From an uncultured Bacteroidales bacterium (GTDB lineage Bacteria; Bacteroidota; Bacteroidia; Bacteroidales; P3), in NCBI GenBank assembly GCA_944321885.1, contig CALUNB010000026.1:1-36541 (forward strand): a stretch of DNA of 36,541 nucleotides, read 5' to 3'. The notes below the pieces were generated by a model that had not been told where the DNA came from, searched no databases, and worked only from the letters and a program-made list of their open reading frames with translations. This document shows, piece by piece, positions 34,225 through 36,541 of this stretch. The position numbers and the translations under genes are program-made. Numbering within the stretch: the stretch's first letter is position 1; every line of letters starts with the position of its first letter.

Positions 34225-35427
34225 TCAAGAGAAAATGTCATAGTACGTTTGGATATCCCTTTTCCGCAATAGCAGGCTCATGCTCTGCTGCATAAGAGAG
34301 GCTGCCCGGATGTCGGTGGCTTTCGCCAAACTTTTACCACCCAAGGAAAGCTTTGTCCCTGCACCCGGCTTTACCGGAAGGTTCGCTTTCGCGCAGCTTT
34401 CTCCACCTCGGCCATGCTCAAGCAAGCTTGGTTCCACATTCGGCTTGACTGAAAGATTCCTGTCCCACAAATCCGCATGCGATGCAAAATCCGTCAAACG
34501 GTTGAACAAATCCCACATCTTGATATTACTTTTGACCTGTGTAGCAGGAATATGCCCACCCAATTCGTTGCACTTTTCCAAAAGCTCAGTATACGGCATC
34601 AAGGTTTCTGCCAAGTTTTCCGGCGAACCATGCCGCAACAACAACCTTTTGCCGCAATAGACTTCCGACAAGGATGCCGGGGTATCGCGGGCAATCATGG
34701 CCGCCGTCTTGAAGGTTTCCAAATTACGGATCATCATCTCATTCAAACACTGCGGAGCAAGTATTTTAGACACCCCATCGGTCGATACTTGGTGTATTTT
34801 ACTCAACGAGTTTTGGGAGATTTGCATCGATCCGTTCGTGCACACAAGGCGGAGATAGTAGTTTCCAAGTTCTATCCCGCTCAAAGTCCATTTCATGTAC
34901 AACCCATTAGTAATGAATTCATCACTAGCCCCGAACGTATCGTACTGAGGATGCACGGGCCTGAGTTCCACGGTAATGCCATGAATGCCATTTTCATAGC
35001 TGTAAATCTTCGCCACCTCGTAAGCATGCTTGTCGGCAAACAGTTCCACGATGTCGAAAAAAGAACGCATCGGAACCACCTCTTCCACAAGCGGGACGAC
35101 AGCATCCACAACACATTCTTCCGGATTGGCTATCAAGGCAAAACGGCTTGGATTCCGCACGCAATCGGCCATGGAAAAACTGTTCCGCAAATGGGCGAGA
35201 GCCTTCTCGCCGTAGGCTTCCTTGAAACCTTCTTGCTGCTTGGAATTTAACCCTATCTGCCTATCGAGATAACGCTGTGCTTCGGGAGTGACTGAAAACA
35301 GCATATCGCCTACTCGGTAATAACGCCCGCCTTCGGCCACCAACTCCTCTTTTTCCAGCACAATAAACGGTTTCTGCTTCTGCAAGAGCGTTTCGCGCGT
35401 GGAAACGTAATCTTCAGTTGTCATCAT
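34225..35427 (-). CDS. Uncharacterised phage-like protein, partner of RecA-fold ATPase
   Basis: A 400-residue protein without a signal peptide or membrane segment. The start at 35427 (MMTTEDYVST) is set by its overlap with the ATPase stop codon; ATG at 35424 is equally possible, and the frame upstream to 35550 lies inside the ATPase gene. A central stretch (ITNGLYMKWTLSGIELGNYY then LRLVCTNGSM) faintly recalls DUF932 phage/plasmid proteins, but this is by eye and weak. The C-terminal 80 residues are Lys/Ser/Gly-rich linker plus a short helix. The 14-base overlap with the ATPase strongly suggests coupled translation and a shared process. Function unknown. Confidence 0.7.
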   Translation of the reverse strand: MMTTEDYVSTRETLLQKQKPFIVLEKEELVAEGGRYYRVGDMLFSVTPEAQRYLDRQIGLNSKQQEGFKEAYGEKALAHLRNSFSMADCVRNPSRFALIANPEECVVDAVVPLVEEVVPMRSFFDIVELFADKHAYEVAKIYSYENGIHGITVELRPVHPQYDTFGASDEFITNGLYMKWTLSGIELGNYYLRLVCTNGSMQISQNSLSKIHQVSTDGVSKILAPQCLNEMMIRNLETFKTAAMIARDTPASLSEVYCGKRLLLRHGSPENLAETLMPYTELLEKCNELGGHIPATQVKSNIKMWDLFNRLTDFASHADLWDRNLSVKPNVEPSLLEHGRGGESCAKANLPVKPGAGTKLSLGGKSLAKATDIRAASLMQQSMSLLLRKRDIQTYYDIFS

Positions 35428-36265
35428 TTGCAATATCATTAAAAAGTTTGTTGAATCTGTCCGCATATCCATGAAGCTGCACGCTGACCTCATTCTGGAG
35501 TTTCCTGAGCTTCCTGTCATTGTAGAAACGTTCTTCGTCAAAAAACACATCTCCAGTTTGACTCAAATTGTAATACAGCTTCACCCCGACATCCCCACGA
35601 CGGTGCTTTGAAAACGTTATGTAGCGGTCTGAATAAATGTTCTTCGGATTATCGAGCCGAAGTTCCATCATGGCCGTAATCATGTGCTTGAGACGGTTGC
35701 TGCCCACAAAAGCTCCACTTTTGGTGACCTGTTGGATAGTCAGGAATGAGGTATGAACACCTCGCCTGTTGTCGGCTTTGTTCTGTTTCTTCATGATGGC
35801 AAGCAACAGGCTTTCCGACTTCTTCAAGGTGATGTCCTCCTCTTCTTTCACGATGCCTTGCAGCTCGTAGAAGGAGTCGATGGCAACGATATCCCATCCT
35901 TCCTGGAGCGTTTCCGCAAAATTTTCCAAAGCATGCGAGGCTGAATCGAACTCGGCTTCCACGAACATGATATCTAGATTACCAAATTTCGGATAGCGCT
36001 GTACGTAAATGGACAAGTCTATCTCGTTCATCTCGGCGCTCACGAAAAGCATGCGCGCCGAAGGCTGCATACGTTGGATATTGGCCATCAAGTCGAGGAT
36101 AATCGTTGTCTTGCCGACCCCGGGATCGCCTATAATCATATAGTTCACCCCTTTCGGAAGCCCGTCGTAGCTGCAAAGCAGACGGTCTAAGACGGTTCCC
36201 GACAAGTAATTCACAAACAAATCCTTGTCAAAAACCAAATCCCGGATTTTCACTATGTTCCTCAT
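35414..36265 (-). CDS. RecA/DnaB-fold ATPase, phage-like
   Basis: A 283-residue RecA-fold ATPase. Numbering from the ATG at 36265, Walker A is GDPGVGKT (46-53) and Walker B is DIVAIDSFYEL (about 122-132). A later segment (FLTIQQVTKSGAFVGSNRLKH) resembles the RadA/DnaB core. There are no zinc-finger, protease or primase domains, so it is a minimal core. Similar stand-alone cores occur in gut phages and integrative elements, which is inference from recollection. The ATG at 36265 is preferred to one at 36292, which lies within the -7 box. The gene overlaps the downstream uncharacterised gene and sits 172 bp from an IS end. Function might be helicase loading, recombination or defence. Confidence 0.8.
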   Translation of the reverse strand: MRNIVKIRDLVFDKDLFVNYLSGTVLDRLLCSYDGLPKGVNYMIIGDPGVGKTTIILDLMANIQRMQPSARMLFVSAEMNEIDLSIYVQRYPKFGNLDIMFVEAEFDSASHALENFAETLQEGWDIVAIDSFYELQGIVKEEEDITLKKSESLLLAIMKKQNKADNRRGVHTSFLTIQQVTKSGAFVGSNRLKHMITAMMELRLDNPKNIYSDRYITFSKHRRGDVGVKLYYNLSQTGDVFFDEERFYNDRKLRKLQNEVSVQLHGYADRFNKLFNDIANDDN

Positions 36266-36289
36266 CGTCGTCCCGTGGTTTGTACGGGG

Positions 36290-36297
36290 CAAAGGTA
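36290..36297 (-). promoter_or_regulatory. -7 box for phage-like ATPase operon
   Basis: TACCTTTG on the minus strand is an exact -7 match, giving a start site near 36284 and a leader of about 19 nt. A TTTTG occurs upstream but at a spacing of 14 nt, too short for a standard -33. Confidence 0.6.
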
Positions 36298-36421
36298 GTC
36301 GGGGAATATGCCAAAACGGGACACAGAGGACAAAGCGGCATGACCTTTAAAATATGCTACAATTTTGCGTAAGAAATCATAATCAACTACGCATTGTTAA
36401 TGCTGCTCCATATTAATCAAA

Positions 36422-36541
36422 CACCCGTTGGCGGAATTAAATCAGCGCATGCTTGACCCTGCCAATGGGCTTGTTGTTTTTGTAGTTAATGTATTGTAGG
36501 ATGGTGAGGGCGCTGATTTTCCCGATAATCCGGGTGAACAA
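36422..36541 (-). mobile_element. End of an insertion sequence, IS982-like
   Basis: The right edge of the window enters an IS on the minus strand. A transposase gene end lies at 36437-36541. The likely terminal inverted repeat begins around 36422 with ACACCCGTTGGCGG, 15 nt beyond the stop. The other IS end and any target duplication lie outside the window. Family assignment rests on the transposase C-terminus. Confidence 0.55.
36437..36541 (-). CDS. IS transposase C-terminal fragment (window edge)
   Basis: The frame continues beyond the window and reads LFTRIIGKISALTILQYINY, then KNNKPIGRVKHALI and stop. The QYIN...PIGxxKxAL ending is what I recall for IS982-type transposases of Bacteroidota; I cannot confirm it. 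The gene is partial only because of the window edge. It is read toward the ATPase operon. Confidence 0.7.
   Translation of the reverse strand: MFTRIIGKISALTILQYINYKNNKPIGRVKHALI

Noticed and set aside
34200..34235. tRNA-like or att-like fragment (GGTTCAAG near a CTACC/GGTAG stem)
   Set aside because: No cloverleaf can be folded around it and no matching second copy was seen, so neither a tRNA nor an attachment site is supported.

Overview
The window looks like part of a Bacteroidota chromosome, probably an uncultured or less-studied gut-type Bacteroidales; this placement is inferred from gene content and promoters, not from a search. Promoters carry the Bacteroidota -7 signature TAnnTTTG, several with a TTTG/TTG element 19-20 nt upstream. 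Shine-Dalgarno sequences are mostly absent. The families present (fused Nfn-type oxidoreductase, DeaD with a charged tail, TPR/LuxR regulator, tricorn-like S41 peptidase, large exported FN3 proteins, NrdDG) are typical of the group. I see no tRNA, rRNA or CRISPR array.

Layout. 1-2.4 kb: an exported beta-propeller-like gene read on the minus strand, split by a -1 frameshift at a T7 run, then a gene-poor gap with strong hairpins. 2.4-7.0 kb (minus): a deaD helicase overlapping by ATGA a fused Nfn/sulfide-dehydrogenase-type flavoprotein. 7.2-8.7 kb (plus): a mobile-type ATPase/PD-(D/E)XK gene with a near-perfect promoter. 8.7-12.6 kb (minus): a membrane TPR/LuxR regulator and a PIF1/RecD-like helicase. 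12.8-20.1 kb (minus): two very large exported proteins (1541 and 825 aa) of unknown function, likely one transcript. 20.3-21.5 kb: a membrane-anchored endonuclease/exonuclease/phosphatase-family protein. 21.5-24.7 kb (minus): nrdD-nrdG, class III anaerobic ribonucleotide reductase, preceded by a clear cobalamin riboswitch. 24.8-25.5 kb: a promoter attached to a DUF4143 gene that has lost its ATPase half. 25.6-28.1 kb (plus): pheT. 28.3-33.5 kb (plus): tricorn-like peptidase, UbiA-type prenyltransferase and an HpnH-like radical SAM enzyme in tight order. 33.6-36.5 kb (minus): accessory DNA with a PLD-like protein, a phage-like RecA-fold ATPase plus partner gene, and the end of an IS transposase gene.

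How the parts relate. The strongest regulatory inference is that vitamin B12 represses the B12-independent ribonucleotide reductase through the riboswitch. The most intriguing uncharacterised units are the giant exported protein pair, the UbiA/radical SAM pair (a possible prenyl-lipid modification module), and the phage-like ATPase operon beside an IS. Housekeeping genes (pheT, deaD, nrdDG) are interleaved with small accessory insertions, each with its own TAnnTTTG promoter.
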